This document shows positions 37,061-49,900 of a stretch of DNA of 64,000 nucleotides, piece by piece. Every line of letters begins with the position of its first letter. The first letter of the stretch is position 1. The stretch is from assembly GCA_026874595.1 (NCBI GenBank), contig CM049316.1, positions 55,497,676 through 55,561,675 of the forward strand, in the 5' to 3' direction. The notes below the pieces were generated by a model. It saw only the letters and a list, made by a program, of their open reading frames with translations. It was not told where the DNA came from and ran no database searches. A program made the position numbers and the translations under genes. Origin of the DNA: Sipunculus nudus. Lineage: Eukaryota; Annelida; Sipuncula; Golfingiida; Sipunculidae.

Positions 37061-37606
37061 AATTAAAGTAAAAAACTGATGTTGACTTTAACCTGTATCA
37101 TATACCATGTATTGTACTGTCACTGAAATATGGAAATACCATCTGTGGTGTGAGATTTATGTATATTATAGTATATTTTATATGAATCATATCATGCATC
37201 ATACCATATACAATGTATGACAATCTCTATCATATTGTGAAGTTGATGTAATCTATAATATACTTTAATATATTTCATTTTGTATCGTATTGTAAGAAAA
37301 TGTTATATTACAGCCCTTAATACAGGTGTTGCTTAAACCTGATTAAGACCTAGTGTAACATTGAGTGGCTGCTGATATGCCACATACAGTAGATATAACA
37401 GGTGGTGTGTGAACAGCACAGCTGGCTACAGCACAGACCAAGACCAGCTCTATCTTGCTGATTAAGCCATATGTGAGCTTCTGTCACAGCTCAGATCAAA
37501 GATAGCCCAGCACTTGTCCCCCCTCTCCCTGACACTCACTTCACAATAAACACCTGGTTCAAAACAACAACTGTGACAAACAAACCATAAACGTATCTGG
37601 CTACCA
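37061..37606. other. AT-rich unique sequence
   Basis: No gene or repeat recognised between the Helentron-like copy A and the solo LTR. Confidence 0.4.
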
Positions 37607-38451
37607 TGTTACGGAACCTAATATGAACAGATCATGTATGCGTGATGAACATAAAGTTTGTCAAGGAGATAAACAAAAATCAGATTGTGCAACACTAGGC
37701 AGCGTGAAATGTCTTAGGGGAATGAATAAAGAAAGTCAGTGGTTTTTTGTTAACAATTAACTATAATTTATTCTTAAAACAATCCTAACATTACAATACA
37801 CTAAATTAATACAATTATACAGCATAACAGCAGTATAACAACAAATCAGTACAATCACACAGTAAAATAAAAAAAGTGCACAGTACCTGGATACCACTGT
37901 CACAGCGATAAGTCCTTAAAATGTATAAGCCAGATGAATAGCTCACACAATTCCCTCGGAGAATAACAATCCAATGTAAAGCTCTTGTAACAATCCAGAA
38001 AGTAAACTTGAGGCAGGCAGCATTAAATTATATAAAGTTAGTAATAGTAGAATCCCAGAAATTACTGGATAACCGGATAAGTCCCACAAACTGACGTACA
38101 CACGTCTGTGTCCGCTGGAATATTCTCTCACCTCCCTTCCGCTTTAAAACACAGCCCCACATTTATAACTTCTCGCCCCAAGCTGAGAATTTTCCATTTC
38201 TCAAACCATCTAAAGAATCTAACACGGTATACACATTCAAAGAACATACTTGAAAAAGAATGCCGTGTATCAACATATTAGGGTTCACATGTGAGCTCGC
38301 CCTGGCTCAGCCAGACGTGAAAGCCCCAAGCTAGCATGACAACAAGAGTTCAACCAGTACGGATTAAACTGAGATTGCAACACTTGGCCAGACACAGGTG
38401 CTACAACAAGAGTTACACCCGTGTCACACAATAAAAAGGGCACCTGTTACA
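37607..38451 (-). mobile_element. Solo LTR of a retrotransposon (probably Ty3/gypsy type)
   Basis: On the minus strand the 845-bp segment begins TGTAACAGG and ends CCGTAACA, the TG...CA termini with near-inverted hexamers expected of an LTR. It is flanked on both sides by the 4-bp direct repeat ACCA (plus strand, 37603-37606 and 38452-38455), a target-site duplication. A TATA-like TTATAAATG lies in the first half and AATAAA near the 3' part, as expected for U3 and R. No gag, pol or second LTR flanks it, so it is read as a recombination-derived solo LTR. The superfamily is inferred from the TSD size only. Confidence 0.65.
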
Positions 38452-38574
38452 ACCATCACAGTAATGACACAATACTTTCTGCCTCTGACTATTCTTCAAA
38501 TACATATCAAATATTCAAATAATGATACATCATTGAATGACTTTCTAATGAGCAAATTTTTTTCCTTAAAAAGG

Positions 38575-38905
38575 CAGATCTGGGTTTCCCCCCTTTTTTT
38601 CCGTTTCCTTGTTGACTCATTAGACCTGGGGTTTCCTTTCCCTTTTTTCTTTTCCCCCCAATCACAATGCCAATCAGTTCCTAAAAACGACCTCTGTTCC
38701 GTCTCATTTTCCCCTTGTCTTTGCTCTCCCGATTTCTGAACTATTTCTTTGTCACAGTCACCTTAATTCCCTGTTTTACTGCTATCATACTTATTGTCAG
38801 TTTCTTCACATCCTCTTCCTTTCCTTTTTTCCTTGCCTCATTTCCTTTCCACCTATTTCCCGTTTCTTGCTTCCCTTTTTTTTTCCCTTTTTCTCTAATT
38901 ATACA
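38575..38905 (+). repeat. Polypyrimidine-rich tract
   Basis: Over ~330 bp the plus strand is overwhelmingly C and T (TTTCCCCCC, CCTTTCCCTTTTTTC and similar). Two long overlapping open frames, rich in Phe/Ser/Pro, are by-products of this composition. Such tracts can form triplex (H-) DNA. Confidence 0.7.
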
Positions 38906-40329
38906 TAAAAAACCTTGGATACCACTTTCAGAGCTAATGTTTGAAATCTTAATATTTCTTAAAATAGAAAATCAGTATGGTAAAACGTAAATACAAAACA
39001 TCTGTTCAAAGGAACATTTTATCAATTCTTATAATTACATTAATTTTTTTGTATTCATATTTATCATTCCAAACTCACAGCTAAGAAACCACCTCCATAT
39101 ATCAATTTAGGTTCCTGAGGTGTATTAAAACATTTAACTGAAAGGTCAATTAATCATCTGATTTTTTTCATCATCTCAATTTGTTTTTATGCACCTGCCT
39201 TTGGAACTATATGACTCATACACAAGTTGAACTGACAAAAGACTGTTTAATTAACTTGAGTTATGCCATTTACTGATTAATTATTAAACACATCTATTTT
39301 TTATTCATAAAACTTATCTGACCTGTTAAAAAATGCACAAGCTCACTAAATAAATGTCATCTCCCCGATCACAGCTTCCCCAGTCATGTTACAGAAAGTA
39401 GCTGAAAATAAGCAAAAAAAAAAAAAATATAGACATAAAAAAGAATGGCAAGTGTTTGAACCTACCAGGACTGGCTTGTTTATCTTGCAAAACAGTCTCA
39501 GGTGTTTTGTTAGCATAATCTCAAACCTGATTTTTTATTCTGGTTGGCACCTTAAACATTCCCCAGGGGGAAAAGTGTGAAAAAATATATCACGCCAGAT
39601 GTTGTGGCTGTAGGGTAAAGATCAAACAGTAACTTGTGAAGGTGTGGTCTGTCATTCTATCATTAAATTCACGTTGCATTTCCGAACACAGCGTAACATA
39701 CAGCACAGGAACACAGGCCCCTGTCATACTGACCCTCCATGATGGATGTGGCTGCCTTGTTTGGAGAAGTAATCATGGATTTGCCAGGAACATTGTATCG
39801 CCATTAATCATGCTCATAACGATGAATCTGTGGCAGAGGTCTTTTATATTCACAGACTTTGTTTAATGGCCCATACTCTATCAACTCACATTTTCATATG
39901 AAAGATTTTCATCATTCCTTTTGGGTGACCACAAGCTCGCAGGTGCTACCAGGCGACAAGAAATGTTTCCAATACATCTTCATTGCAAAGCCTGTGATGC
40001 TGATGCTCACCTTCATATACTTTAAATTACCATTACTTCATCACGGATCCCATCAATTTCCTATCATCCTCCAAGGAAATACTTCGTGATCAAGTGAGCT
40101 GCCATAACTCAAGAGGATTTTATGGATCCTATTGACCTCTTTCTGATCAGCATTCACTAATTTTTTTTTCTGTTCCTTTAATACCTCATCAAAATAGAAT
40201 GGCACACTCAGTACATTGCATACCACAACAAAGAAAACAACTCTATTGGGTCTGTCAGTTTAAATGGATCAGATCCAAAATTTTATAGAATCTTCCCCGG
40301 CTCATATCCCATCCCTCAACAAGCTTAGT
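38906..40329. other. Non-coding sequence with a low-repeat island (about 39600-40090)
   Basis: No exon recognised. The island is unique and of balanced composition; status unknown. Confidence 0.3.
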
Positions 40330-40420
40330 GCAAACTATTAAGGTAGTTTTTGTGAAATCCTGAGAGACAAACAAACCAACAAATAAACAGACACAGGTTG
40401 AAACATAACCTCCTGGGATG
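40330..40420 (-). repeat. Dispersed repeat family 'GGAGGTTATGTTTC', inverted copy
   Basis: Read on the minus strand it gives AGGAGGTTATGTTTCAACC then TGTGTCTGTTTATTTGTTGG, matching the start of the copies at 30538 and 51670. Confidence 0.6.
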
Positions 40421-40779
40421 ATGTAATAAATTTTACTTTTCCAACACACTTGTAGATTAAAAGCTAACTGTATCACATTTACATGAATGCTAGGTCCCAG
40501 TAGGTTCCATTCTACTGTATATCTGTCAGTGGATTGTAAACCTTGGTTACACATCCAAGAGGGCAGACTCTTAAAGAGACGCTTCTTACCATTAAGAAAT
40601 GGTTTAAATTAAGATATCTTGACTCCTTCTTGTCCCCTACTTATTGAATCCTCATCAGTACTGGTACCTGCATGACCTCTTGGTAGTGAGCAGGCTAATT
40701 TGTATCTGTCAATTTACTGGCTAGTAAAGACTTCATTAACAGAACCTCCCGCAGAGGTTTTGTTTTCATATGTGTGTCC

Positions 40780-41215
40780 AACCTTAACTCACTCGACATC
40801 CAAGCTGAACTCACCCCAAATCAACCTAGTTCACTCTACATCCAACCTCAACTCTGCATCCAACATCAACTCACCCCAAATCCACCTCGTTCACTCTACA
40901 TCCAACCTTAACTCACTCTGCACCCAACATCAACTCACTCTGCACCCAAAATCAACTCACTCTGCACCCAACATCGACTCACCCCAAAATCCACATCATT
41001 CACTCTACATCCAACCTCAACTCAATCTACATCCAACCTTAACTCACTCTACATCCAACCTCAACTCACTCTGCACCCAACATTGACTCACCCCAAAATC
41101 CACATCGTTCACTCCACATCCAACCTCAACTCACTCTACATCCAACCTCAACTCACTCTGCACCCAACATCAACTCCCCCAAATCCACATCTAATCTACA
41201 CTGACTCTGCAGCCA
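40780..41215 (+). repeat. ~22-bp minisatellite (ACTCACTCTACATCCAACCT)
   Basis: Tandem units such as ACTCACTCTACATCCAACCT(CA) and ACTCACTCTGCACCCAACAT(CA) alternate with slightly longer ACTCACCCCAAATCCAC variants. The 128-residue open frame over it is a low-complexity read of the array and not a gene. Confidence 0.85.
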
Positions 41216-42844
41216 ACCTCATGGTATGCAATCACACTGATTGATAGAAATTGACCATTTTGACTGTTGGTTGATCTGGGATGAATCAATATGATTACTG
41301 ATAGCTCTCACATGATCTGATATGACAAGTGAAATGAACTTCATAAAGAGCACAACACAACAAAATGTTTTTAGTTAACTCTCAATCTATATTTCTCTTA
41401 AAATATTGGAAATAATGATAAAAATTTTAAATATACAGCTACAGCTATGTTAAATAAATTTTACTGACTCCCCTGTCATCAAAATACTGATATTATATAA
41501 ATATCCTATCACTTACTCCAAAACATGAATTAAAAGTTTTTATCTGTCTGTAGGCAGGCCCTAATTATGCAGTCTTGTGTCAGCTGAATGGTCTAGTGGA
41601 TACAAGAGCATCAGTTTCTAATCCCATGACAGCTGTGGACTACAGTGTTTGTACTACACACATACATAAACACTGTGTCATTAGACTGATATAGAGAAGT
41701 TTGATTTCAATATTATTAGCTATCTACAGTACAGATGTACATTTCACCAAAAGAAATTTAAATGAAATCCACATCTGCTCATTACATCATATATATGGTA
41801 TAACACCACATACATTAGCTGGATTAATGAAACAAACTTTACATAATCAAATTAAAATGCAGGGTAATAACATCTAAACATTGAGCAACAAGAGGTTGAA
41901 GTTTAAAGTTATCCTCTTTAATGCCTGGAGGACTAATCGGTGATTTTTTGTCCAGCCATAATACTACAAAGCCACTTATCAATATCTAATTGATTGGTCG
42001 GTGTGTTGAAAGAAGGGAAAAACTGAGAGTCCTGAGGGGCTGTGTTTGAAATCTTCCTGATTTTCAGTTCTAAAAACAACAGCTTCAAGCAAAATGACGC
42101 TCTTGCAGAAATGTGTGATATTACAAATGGGACTACTGGATAATACCCTGATGTCTGGTTTAGTCTGATGTTAATTTGATAATGATACATTGGTTTGATA
42201 ATGATATATTGCTTGGGGAAATAATTTGTTTCTGTTTGTTCCCACTAGGTGTTTTTTTACTTCGCCTGTCATTGATTAATCTATTGTGGATGCCATTTCC
42301 TCCTTCCGTGTCCGACATCATTCCTGAGGTGGCTCTTACGGACGAGCGAGTTTTGTGGTTGTTCAGCTGAATCTAAAACCCTGCCAGCAGCAAAGTAAAT
42401 AAAATCTGGCTCATATTTTATTCAAGTTTCATTAGTTTACACCATGGAATAAAATGACTTTTTTAAACATGAGATAAAGGCTATAAAATGGAGATGCATT
42501 TGGCTAAACCAAAGCAGATATTTATAATCTTCATCCAGACACTATTTTTTTGTAATTTTAAATTAAACTGAATGCTTGAACCATATCATCTGGCAAGCTG
42601 GAACATGAGATATGTCTTTTGATTCAAAATGGAATTTTTATTTGGAGAATTAAATGTAGATCGAGCCATCATTTTCAATTTGCAGTAGCTGGAGACATCC
42701 AATCTGGGATGTGCAGTCTTTCTTTTGCAGTTAAACCTCAGAAAGCATCTTATACATGCGGCAGCTGAGTTTTTCTTCTTCTATGACACTTGCTGTATTC
42801 TTCTGAGCATTGTCTTTTGGATACAATCATTCCTGCAAATTTTT
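41216..42844. other. Intronic sequence; one exon-like segment noted
   Basis: No gene is called. On the plus strand a good acceptor (TTTCTGTTTGTTCCCACTAG, ending 42249) precedes an open frame to 42370 ending LTDERVLWLFS. No upstream exon or family supports it. Confidence 0.3.
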
Positions 42845-43180
42845 GCCTCCACCAGGAAGTTATGTGTGATTCTTATGTGTGTGTGTGTTTTGTTCACAAC
42901 ATAACTCAGGCAATCATGAACAGAATATCATGAAATTTTCTGGGCATTTCAAGAATGGGGCAATGAAAAATTTATTAGATTTGGTGTGGATCCAGCACAT
43001 GATTTGGATTTTGGAACATCATCATGGAGTATTCACAAATGTACAGTCACTTATACACGAAGGAACCTGGGAATATGGGCCGAATAACTGAATGCAAACC
43101 TGGTTCTGGGAGCATCCCACAATAGGTACCCCCGGCATGGTGGAGGCTTGCATTCATTAGAATGCAGATTTCTAGTTGGT
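42845..43180 (+). repeat. Dispersed repeat family 'GGTGTGGATC', copy 3
   Basis: Ordered phrases CACCAGGAAGTTATG, GT microsatellite, ATGAAATTTTCTGGGCATTT, GGTGTGGATCCAGCACATGA and ATGGTGGAGGCTTGCATTCA match 15305-15625 along its length. It sits about 90 bp from the donor of the Shisa-like TM exon. Confidence 0.75.
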
Positions 43181-43266
43181 ATTGTATGGAGTTATACTTT
43201 ACTATAGTTTCATCTACCGAATCACACCAAAATCCTGACTCACAAAACATGAACAAAGACACTGAC

Positions 43267-43488
43267 CTGGGACTGGATAGGGGGCGCTGTTGTTGATGGT
43301 GACAGAGGTGGCTGTGGTTGTCGTGGTGCTGCCACTAGATGTCGCCTCCTGTCTCTTTTTATTGACACATTGACGACAGCAGCAGGCCACACATACCACC
43401 ACAGAAACAAACACTACCACTGTTCCCACAGTGATAACGATGGCAGCCGTCACACCTAAACTCTTCAGCTTGTCAAAAAAGCTCGGCT
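43267..43488 (-). CDS. Transmembrane exon of a Shisa-like membrane protein
   Basis: This 222-nt exon has acceptor TTATTCACAG (ending 43489) and donor CAG|GTCAGT (43261-43266). It starts in phase 1 and ends in phase 1, joining in frame to the exon at 13355. The peptide starts PSFFDKLKSLG, then a ~23-residue Val/Ile/Ala helix (TAAIVITVGTVVVFVSVVV), then a juxtamembrane CVACCCRQC cluster, likely palmitoylated, a basic KKRQ stop-transfer segment, a Ser/Thr-rich linker and NNSAPYPVPG. A single helix followed by a cysteine knot of this sort and a PY-rich tail is the Shisa/WBP1-type layout. An alternative AG two bases in would change the upstream phase. The N-terminal Cys-rich ectodomain and signal peptide should lie at higher coordinates but were not found within the window. 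Confidence 0.78.
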
Positions 43489-45410
43489 CTGTGAATAACA
43501 TAAATAAAGAATATACATAAGATATGACAGACTTTCTTTATGCATTATGCTCAAGAATGCTTAGGTTCATATACAAATGAATTTAAATCAAAAGATGTCA
43601 CATTTGCATCTGAGCATAAAATTTTTTATTTTCAACTGCAAATGTAGTTCTTATATGTTATCATATAATTATATGAAAAAGGCTTTCAATAAAAAAGTTT
43701 TATCTGATCTTTTATGATACCATTTTGTACTATGACTGCATGGCTTCAGCAGTGTCATATATGTCTGTTACTCTTGATAATATTCACACATATACCTTTA
43801 AACAGAAAGTAAATACAGATGGTACCTACATACATTAAAATGTAAAGGTACATATGCTTTATTATGTTTTGATTAATTTGCATTTAATTAATAATATTTA
43901 ATCAGCGCTGTGTATGACTTATTTGAAGTATTTTACATTTTTATTCAAATGTCTTGGTGTCCCATTTGGACCAAACCCTGTCACCAAGTCTTCAAAGTGG
44001 ATAAGGATAACAAAATAATACAGAATTATACTTTTATCTGCATTATAATTGACAGTGGTGAAACTCAACCGTTCTCATGCAACTCCTCTGTAGCACACCT
44101 TAGAAATGCCCTATTTGAACACTCTGCAACAACGCAAAGTCTGTCTTAAGGGGGATCATTTTCCATATTTTCACATAAATGTTTCAGAATATGAAAATAT
44201 TTTGAGAAGGGTCTATTGCAGCACTATCAATCTGAAACAATTCATGTGAACTCAGCCCATGTCAACTCCGCCCATGGAGGACCTGGCCTGCACAAATCTG
44301 GCTGAAGGCTCATGAACCTGTCCCTAGGCAAATAGGCTAATATGCTAGTATTAACATTTATTTTTTGCATTATAAGTTATTTTAATACAGTTTCATATTA
44401 TACACATGGTCAGTGGTATAGTTCAACATGCACTGGGCATGACAGTATTTAAAAAAAAACTTTATTCAGAAACAAGAACTGCCAGTTACATATTAAACGT
44501 TGATCCCGGCAGGTAGGATCCACGCCACAACACAAGACTCTATCAAAGCATACACTGAGCCAATTTATCTATCTGCATTGTAATTCCAGTATTTTTGTTT
44601 CTTATTTTGGCTAAATAATATTTCATACCATATTTGGGCATGACAGTATTTTATAATACCAAGGACTCCTAGCTCCAACCTACATTTACCAAAACTAACA
44701 GGATTTGTTCCTCTTCTTTGCTTAAGTATTGTTTATACAATAAATGTAACAAACAATATTGTATCACCATGAAACTTTTTTTTTCATTTCAATTAGGATC
44801 CTTCAATGTAGGCATAGTTCACCTTAGGTAACTGTTGAATTTGTAAAAATAAACAACCTTTCTGTTCAAGATTACCTTTTTTCTTTAATTATGCGAAATC
44901 TACAATATTTACAATTAATATCTAGATCCATAGGCAAACATCCACCAACCTGTCCTGAGTGTCCTCATAAATTAAGACAGAAATTTTACTGAAGTTGTAA
45001 ATTTAAAAGTTTCTCATCCAAAAACTAAATATGTTTCAAATTCAAAATATCAGGTTATTACAGTTATAATTTTAAATAATTGAAGCATGATGCCCGAGTA
45101 TTTTTAATTTAAACTTCATCTTTTTAGCATGACATATACCACTCACAGCTGCTACCCTTGATCTATCTGCATGCTCTAATCAGACCTTTTTTTATTACTT
45201 CTTTTCCAAATGGTCTCAAAGAGAACCAGATTAAGACAAACATTAAAAATATCAACCCTGTGAAGCAGATTTTTCCAGAAAATTCCAGTACAAACAAATA
45301 TTTTCCTCATATAAGTGTGGCACTTTTTTGTTCACCAATCGATTGGTTTAATCCTGAAATCCATAATCTGCTGAGTCATCACATTTCATAAAAGAACCGA
45401 ATGCAAATAA
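43489..45410. other. Sequence upstream of the TM exon, no further exon found
   Basis: Presumably intron of the Shisa-like gene. I looked for a Cys-rich ectodomain exon on the minus strand and found none. AT-rich. Confidence 0.4.
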
Positions 45411-45650
45411 TCTGTATACTTGGTCGCTCTTATGAGCTGATGTCTCACAGCGGGACCACATTTCTACCTCCTTATACTAGAGATCACACTTTGTTCTGGC
45501 ATTGATTCTATGGTGATCTGCATTACCTCGATTTCTCGAGCCTCACAGTGGTTCACGGCTGCAGCGTGACTGTGCATTCTGTACAGTGTTCTATTTACAT
45601 GCTGTCAAGCTGCAGGCAATTAGCTATCCTGTTTCTTCACTGACAGAGAT
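45411..45650. other. Low-repeat, GC-richer island: possible regulatory DNA
   Basis: Unique, balanced composition with no open frame, sharply different from its AT-rich flanks. Inference only. Confidence 0.25.
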
Positions 45651-46379
45651 GGTCAAATATATATGTGGGAAAATCAGTAGAAAATGTTTTATCCATAGCT
45701 CATTTATTCTAATATATATTTTTTTATCAATATTCAAAACATGAAATTGAATAATTTTTTAACCAGCCAGTTACTGTTTGTGTATGATGTCTGTTCAAGC
45801 AGTCTTTTAGCCCAGCCTGTTTTAAACTAGAGTCATGTCTGGAAAACACAATGGGACTGCCACTGTAGAAAACCTGTGACTGTACAGGAATATGATGCAC
45901 AGGTAAGTTTGTATGTACAGGTATACTCATGTCTTTGATTGACAGGTGCAAATGCAGCAAGGTTTTTCTTCACTGCTTACACAGATTTGTGTCATATACT
46001 GAATATAATAAACATGCCATCACCACTAATAATCATACATTTACATATATGTGAACCCTAATAACATAATTAAAATCCTTTAAATACAGACAAACATAAC
46101 TTGTTATTTTGTTTAAGCCTTCAATGAATCTGAGATATAGTATAAAATATATAAAATTTTTGATAATTTAAAGAGGCCTGCCATATATTTTAAAATGAGA
46201 ACACCATGACAATTTTGTCAACCAGCAGGACCAAACTAAAATGTTCACACAGCTCATCACAGCAGGATTTCTCTGTCTGAAAATGAGGAATATCACTTAA
46301 ATTAGGATTGGTCATGTCCCCCTGACAGATGGGATCAGGATTTGTGGAGCCTGGCCTCAGGTGTTGCAGAAATAGACGC

Positions 46380-46930
46380 ACCGGTAGGTGATGTGAGATG
46401 GTTATTGTCTGCAGGATTTGGGAGCAATAGCCACAATCTGGCCGGGAAGAGCCGCAATCATTTCAGGCCACTGGCTGTTGACAAATTGCCGCCATTATGG
46501 CCAGTGTCACGTAAGGTTGGGTAATTACAGGGAAATCCCGCCAGTCAAATTCCCAATTCAGCTGGACCAAGCAAGCTGCAGCAATTACGTGAAGCATTTT
46601 CCCAATATTCACACACCTACAAACAATTAGTGTTGCCGGTTAAAAAACCTAACACTCCGCCATATTTAAGAGGTCTGAATTCCCTGCCAAAGGTCCCCAG
46701 GGAGAATCCCCGCACACATCATCCTTCAAACTAAGTAATCTGACGATGAAATTTAGTGGCACGGCCTGTCTCGTTGTTCTTCTAGCATCACCTGTAATGG
46801 GGCATTCCTTGTCCTCTTCTCCAACACGGAATTACTTGCCCATGATTTATGTGGTGGAAATGTCTTCGAAAGCCCTGGCACTTAATGTGTGATCCATCGC
46901 TTTCAACTACATTACATACACCAAAGGATG
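46380..46930. other. Low-repeat, GC-richer island: possible regulatory DNA
   Basis: About 550 bp of unique sequence with balanced composition (for example around 46435-46520). The two short overlapping open frames have no domain. A candidate enhancer for the Shisa-like gene if conserved. Confidence 0.25.
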
Positions 46931-49900
46931 TTTAATCTTATTAAATAACACATCATGACAGGCGATCTACTTGGACTGGTGTACTGTCATTGGTCATACT
47001 TCATGAAAATCCACACACAAGGGCCACAGAAACATATAGATATACAGTGTAAGCTTTTTTGTGTTATTTCCAAAGCCTAATTGTTAATACCATCATTTTC
47101 CAATTAACTAGGTATTTATAATTTAACACTAAAATTTTCTTCTTCATGAGTTTACCATTTTATCAATAGCAATACTGGCACTAATTATAATAATGTCCAC
47201 ACCACCGACACAGTTCCAATAGAAATTTTAATTCCCCCCCCCCCTTAATTTGAAGAGAAATAGCAGTCATTTTAATTCAGCTTTACTGAAAAGAACATGA
47301 TTTTTTAAATGATAAAACTATTGTATATCATAAAATCAAAATTAATCAAAACCCATCTAGCCTGATATTTAATAAAATTTCCACTGTTAATTTTGCAAGC
47401 ACGTGCTCTGTCTTCAGTAATGCAATGAAAATATAGCACCCACAATATTGTTCACGAAGTGGATGAGAGAGTGCATAGGTTCCAACCAGGTTTAATTTGT
47501 ACTTTGGCAAAGTCTTTGCACAAGTTTTAATTAACAGCAGTGACTCAGGCAAAAGCAAACCACATTATTTTAATTAACAGTCTTTTTTCCTGAAAATGCA
47601 TAAAGTGCACTCCAGAAGAAAAGTGAAAAAAAAAATGATCCCCAGCTGATCCCTAGCTGGCCCCCTGTGTAGGAACACTTAAACCTTTTTTAATTTCACC
47701 AAAAGAAAAATCCTGGCGAAGTAATTATGACACAATGCAACAATTCTGTTCATCTTTTTAGTTTTTTATTTAAAAGATCATCTGGTGAACTAATTATTGA
47801 CACAATGGAAAGATACCAGAAAAAGTGCCCTGTAAGTGCCCATGTATTGTGCAGAGCAGAAACACGCACACTAAGGCCATTAACAACAAAATAATTAGAC
47901 AGAGCATGTGGTGGACCTGGTGGTAGCATTTGACAGTCTTTGTCAATAAATCAAGTTGAAGATGGAGGTTTCTAAGGCACCCACTGAGTATGCGACAAAA
48001 CACTTCTCCTACACCACTGTCAACCTCTTGAATGGATGGGCTCAGATTACACATCATTCATGAATTAAAACTAAAATTTGGGTTTGCCTCAGAGTAATTT
48101 ATATAATATTTCAAGTAACTTCTTTGTCTAACTTCAATAAGACTGGGTTCAGATGATACCAGATGCAACAAATCAAACTTCCTTCAATTTAAACTCCAGA
48201 TTTGCTTTAAGAAATACAAAACAAATGTTAATTTCTGGATGAAGTATATTTTGAGGAAAGGACAATATACATCTCATACTGTAATCTTTTATTATAAAAG
48301 GATTCATCTCCAGAGAGCTTAATTATACATTAAAATATCTTATATGGACCTTTATTACCATTCATTTAATAGAGATATTTTGGATATACTGATGTATATA
48401 AATGTCCATATACCATTTGTTCCTTACAAAATATGGCCACACTGGTGGCCATTTTAGTATTCTCAAAACCAGAATCAAGGAACTTGAGATACAAATGATC
48501 AAAATTGCTGCCTATAGGCAAGGAGAAAGCAGAATCTTGTTGAGCTGGCCTCAGCTGACCAGGGCCCAAAGCATTTCCTGAAGCCAGGCCTGGATGTTAA
48601 TGTATCTATTTGGTAAAACCACAGATGTTGTTCGGTAATGCTAGATGCAGCTTATTACACGGCCATTATCACCTAATTGTAGCCTGTGGCCTCCTGATGG
48701 CTGCAGGTTCCTTCTTCATCAATACACGATCATTCTCATCCATGTTCCCATCAACCAGATCCACAAAGGTCATCAAGGTCATACTCTGGTCACCTGTCAC
48801 AGTCCAGGATATTCTGATCATGATCTATTTATGATATTTAATCTGGATACCTGAGACTTTACTTCATCTGGCATTCGGGAGAACACAAGAATATAAAGGT
48901 AGAATTACACAGATACAATAAGCCATATATCATGTCTGGCAGTTATTTGAACGCCATGTTTCTTGTTACATTGGTAATTTCTATTGCATTAACGGTAACT
49001 TTCACAGACGTCCAGATGGTCGTTTCTTTCCGGTCGTCTAATAACGTTCTGTCTACAGACCTCGTGCTCGGCTCTACCAAGCAAGGTCAATGAGGTCATT
49101 TGCTGGTCATCAATTCCTGGCAGACTGGTCCCCAATTAGCCACACACCTGCACTGGGATAGGCAGGGTATGTCAATACCTGGCAAATTGCTGGAATTCTA
49201 CACAAAGTAACACCGGCAGAGAAACTTGTATTTACTAGTCCTACACTGCAGTGGTCATTCCCGGTGAGGTCAACGAATGTGTTGATTTCAGAGTGCTACC
49301 ATAGATTTAACCTTCTTTCTCCCTTTTATATCATACAAGTACATAAGAGTCTAAAATGTACAATTAAATTTTTCTTGAAACAGCTATCTATCATATATGC
49401 TTTATCTTTAATACATGCCATTTCTCAGTAGATTTTGAAGTCATGTTAATAACGACATGGTTTTGAATTCTCAGGCCTTATCTTTTACGAGTACTGATTA
49501 ATTTTTTCACAACACTTAAGTCAAATCAATCAGAATTTAATTATTTCCTGAAGTTTTAACCAGGAAATAATCTCGCAAACACAGAGTCTGAAAAAAAAAA
49601 CATGGCCCTTGGTCCAGATAATTCCTGTTATTACATTCTTAAGAAAAACTGAAGGAGACTTGATCAGAATATTACAATATCACAAAAAACAACCCAAGAC
49701 AATTGGCAAAAAATTAATGCCTGAGAAATTTCCTGTTTTAAGTAAATATAAGGTTAACTATGTGGGCAGAGATTCATGAACCACCTGTCACCCATGCTTC
49801 AAGGACCATTGAACCTGGACTATTGGTATTAAGAACTCCCATCAGGCCAAGTATGTCTTCAAAGGGCCCATACCATTACCAGTATATGACAAAGATTAAA

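Larger units (their letters stand above)
13356..43266 (-). other. Very large (~30 kb) intron of the Shisa-like gene
   Basis: The exons at 43267-43488 and 13078-13355 agree in phase and in composition, and no better intermediate exon was found. The interval is therefore read as one intron. It contains the 41-bp satellite, MITEs, a solo LTR, a Helentron-like element and a candidate 44-nt exon at 30237-30280 whose inclusion would shift frame. Extra alternative exons cannot be excluded. Confidence 0.55.

Noticed and set aside
40700-41086. 128-codon frame with repeated Asn/Ser/His/Thr peptide
   Set aside because: It is a translation of the 22-bp minisatellite; unit lengths vary by non-multiples of three, so no stable protein repeat is maintained.
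46190-46381. Minus-strand segment with TEKSCCDELCE after a good acceptor, considered as the Shisa Cys-rich exon
   Set aside because: Too few cysteines, no donor and wrong spacing for a Shisa ectodomain.
47794-48057. Minus-strand frame with a hydrophobic, TM-like stretch
   Set aside because: Single helix-like segment without family resemblance, splice sites or neighbours; AT-rich minus strands often give such stretches.
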